Part shown: piece by piece, positions 5,226 to 6,477 of the stretch
Layout of the letters: each line of letters starts with the position of its first letter
Numbering within the stretch: the stretch's first letter is position 1
Assembly (NCBI GenBank): GCA_016935295.1
Contig: JAFGRF010000343.1
Span: 1 to 6,477, forward strand
Length of the DNA stretch: 6,477 bases
Direction of reading: 5' to 3'
Source: Caldifarciminota bacterium
GTDB taxonomy: Bacteria; Hydrothermota; Tepidihabitantia; Tepidihabitantales; Tepidihabitantaceae
Notes under the pieces: generated by a model
What the model saw: only the letters and a program-made list of their open reading frames with translations
Databases searched by the model: none
What the model was told of the DNA's origin: nothing
Program-made: the position numbers and the translations under genes

Positions 5226-6184
5226 AAAAACCTGTGAATCGCTCGCATGTACCGACACCGCCGCATCCGGTTCAGCGACGCGAACCGCTGCCCTGGCAGC
5301 ACCCCAAGCCGCTTGCGGAAGACCCCGAGTCCGTGAAGCGGACAAAGGCGATCGTGGAGAGTCCCAGCTATCGTATGGCCGACGAGGATATCGAGTTCCT
5401 GAACTGCAGTGAGGCTCGGGGCCCGCGTCTGGAACTCGACTATCTCAAACCCGAGATGGGGATGGAACAGCACAATATCCGGCGGACCATTGTCGTGTTT
5501 GGGGGAACTCGCATCCGCGAGTCCGCCGCCCTGGAGCGTGAGCTGGCTTCGTTGCGCGAGGCACAGAAGGGCGAACCCGCCGAGCCGGAGCTGGCACGCC
5601 GCATCGCCGTGACCGAGCGCCTGCTGGCAAAGAGTTGCTACTATGACGTAGCCCGGGAGTTCGGCCGGCTGGTGGGGCGCAGCGGGCCGGAGCTCGGGAT
5701 TCATGACCTCGTGGTTATGACCGGCGGCGGGCCGGGAATCATGGAGGCCGCCAACCGCGGCGCCAGCGACGCGGGCGCGAAGACCGTCGGCCTGAATATC
5801 CGTCTGCCTCAGGAGCAATGCCCCAACCCCTACGTCACGCCCGACCTCTGCTTCTGTTTTCACTACTTCGCCTTGCGCAAGATGCACTTCATGATCAGGG
5901 CCCGGGCGCTTGTGGCTTTCCCCGGAGGCTACGGGACGCTCGATGAGGTTTTCGAGGCCCTGACCCTCGTGCAGACCCGCACAATCGAGCCACTGCCGAT
6001 CGTTCTCGTCGGGAAGGAGTTCTGGCGTCAGGTCGTCAACATCGACTTCCTCGTCACGGAAGGGGTGATTGACCCCGAAGACCGCGAGCTCTTCTGGTAC
6101 GCTGAGACTGCCGAGGAGATCTGGAAAGGCATCCTCGCCTGGAACGAAGCGAACGGGCAGCCGCTGCAGGGCGTACAGCCATGA
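5222..6184 (+). CDS. LOG-family nucleotide 5'-monophosphate phosphoribohydrolase (formerly 'lysine decarboxylase' family)
   Basis: A complete 320-residue protein with the Rossmann-like LOG core. TIVVFGGTRI (89-98) is the first strand; VVMTGGGPGIMEAANRGA (164-181) is the nucleotide-binding loop; RKMHF (219-223) carries the Arg-Lys of the active site; PGGYGTLDE (234-242) is the signature PGGxGTxxE. LOG enzymes cleave the N-glycosidic bond of nucleoside 5'-monophosphates to base plus ribose 5-phosphate; plant and some bacterial members activate cytokinins, while bacterial PpnN degrades purine nucleotides. The old lysine decarboxylase label is not supported for this family. An N-terminal extension of about 85 residues (including FLNCSEARGPRLELDYL) and a charged helical insert (about 107-135) place it among longer LOG proteins rather than the ~190-residue type. 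The start is GTG 5222 with GAGG 4 bases upstream, overlapping the preceding ORF's TGA by 4 bases, so translational coupling is likely. It is soluble and cytoplasmic. Confidence 0.9.
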   Translation: MKKPVNRSHVPTPPHPVQRREPLPWQHPKPLAEDPESVKRTKAIVESPSYRMADEDIEFLNCSEARGPRLELDYLKPEMGMEQHNIRRTIVVFGGTRIRESAALERELASLREAQKGEPAEPELARRIAVTERLLAKSCYYDVAREFGRLVGRSGPELGIHDLVVMTGGGPGIMEAANRGASDAGAKTVGLNIRLPQEQCPNPYVTPDLCFCFHYFALRKMHFMIRARALVAFPGGYGTLDEVFEALTLVQTRTIEPLPIVLVGKEFWRQVVNIDFLVTEGVIDPEDRELFWYAETAEEIWKGILAWNEANGQPLQGVQP

Positions 6185-6202
6185 AGGTCTGATTCCCCGG
6201 TG

Positions 6203-6243
6203 CGGGATGCCGCGTCGGGTTTTCACTCCTGCCGCGCATCCCG
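6203..6243. terminator. Long hairpin between convergent LOG and pstB genes
   Basis: CGGGATG (6203-6209) pairs with CATCCCG (6237-6243) and CGCG (6211-6214) with CGCG (6233-6236), giving 11 pairs with a single bulged C (6210) and an 18-base loop. It begins 19 bases after the LOG stop, in the gap before convergent pstB. No T-tract follows on either strand, so it may act as an mRNA 3'-end structure for both genes rather than a textbook intrinsic terminator. Confidence 0.45.
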
Positions 6244-6295
6244 AACGTCCAATTCCGCACATTCACCGGATTCCGCTGGTAGCCTGAAGGCGGGC

Positions 6296-6320
6296 GCTTC
6301 GCGGCCGGTCTATCCGAAGC
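6296..6320. other. Inverted repeat over the pstB stop codon
   Basis: GCTTCG (6296-6301) pairs with CGAAGC (6315-6320) over a 13-base loop that contains the pstB stop at 6310-6312. No T-run follows. It could protect the pstB mRNA end, or be chance in GC-rich DNA. Confidence 0.25.
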
Positions 6321-6477
6321 GGCCGGAGATGTAGTCTTCGGTTTCCTTCTGCTTCGGGTTGGTGAAGATCTGCTTGGTTTCGCCAAACTCCTTGAGCACG
6401 CCGAGCAGCATGAACCCGGTGTGGTCGGAGACCCGGGCTGCCTGCTGCATGTTGTGGGTGACGATGACGATGCAGTA
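6310..6477 (-). CDS. pstB: Phosphate ABC transporter ATP-binding protein PstB, C-terminal 55 residues (partial)
   Basis: The reverse strand encodes the conserved end of PstB, running off the window edge. It opens with YCIVIVTHNMQQAARVSD, where VIVTHNMQQAARVSD is near-invariant in PstB and contains the H-loop (switch) histidine that contacts ATP. It then runs through LGVLKEFGETKQIFTNPKQ and ends with TEDYISGRFG, the characteristic C-terminus of PstB. PstB is the cytoplasmic ATPase of the PstSCAB high-affinity phosphate importer. The Walker A, signature and Walker B motifs lie beyond the window. The gene converges on the LOG gene. It may be the last or an inner gene of a pst operon; a phoU gene, often found after pstB, does not follow on this side. 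Confidence 0.95.
   Translation of the reverse strand, partial: YCIVIVTHNMQQAARVSDHTGFMLLGVLKEFGETKQIFTNPKQKETEDYISGRFG

Noticed and set aside
5201..6262. Long - strand ORF (353 codons) opposite the LOG gene
   Set aside because: No recognisable motifs, and it is antisense to a gene with full LOG signatures; a codon-bias shadow.
6069..6287. + strand ORF running past the LOG stop
   Set aside because: It overlaps the LOG 3' end in another frame, lacks an RBS and has a low-complexity Arg/Pro/Ser composition.

Overview
The window comes from a GC-rich bacterium, probably an uncultured Gram-negative lineage. Supporting signs are a predicted lipoprotein or secreted TPR protein, a PstB-type phosphate importer ATPase, frequent GTG/TTG starts with strong AAGGAG-type ribosome binding sites, and two good sigma-70-type promoters (TTGACA-N17-TAGAAT and TTGATA-N16-TAGAAT). 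The C-terminal domain of the TPR protein has a look often seen in FCB-group and candidate-phylum genomes, but the species cannot be named from sequence alone. No rRNA, tRNA, CRISPR array, integrase or intact insertion sequence was found.

Layout: all genes are on the + strand except the last. (1) The 3' part of a CYTH/CyaB-like triphosphate-binding enzyme (to 484). (2) A complete PLP-dependent cysteine synthase-like enzyme (610-1524). (3) Two small hairpins, a near-consensus promoter, and a six-helix SdpI/DUF1648 membrane protein starting at TTG 1712 (to 2350). (4) A TPR protein with a signal peptide and a C-terminal DUF2271-like domain (2453-4069). (5) A flavodoxin-fold iron-sulfur flavoprotein-like reductase (4162-4797). 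(6) A 257-base stretch (4798-5054) with a strong RBS and a small ORF of unknown nature, a bulged hairpin and a promoter. (7) A very short RpiB-like ORF (5055-5225) whose stop overlaps the start of a LOG-family nucleotide phosphoribohydrolase gene (5222-6184). (8) A convergent intergenic region with a long hairpin, then the last 55 codons of pstB on the - strand (6310-6477).

Most genes look like ordinary, unrelated housekeeping or accessory functions. The clearest functional pairing is the RpiB fragment with the LOG enzyme. LOG-type enzymes release ribose 5-phosphate from nucleoside monophosphates, and full-length RpiB isomerises that product. Here the RpiB part stops before its catalytic region and overlaps the LOG gene by 4 bases, which suggests either a decayed isomerase gene kept as a translational leader or a small protein with a new role. 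The cysteine synthase-like protein and the Fe-S flavoprotein could both belong to sulfur/redox metabolism, but they are not arranged as one operon. I see no convincing evidence of a wholly new multi-gene system; the RpiB'-LOG junction and the structured 4820-5007 stretch are the places most worth a second look.
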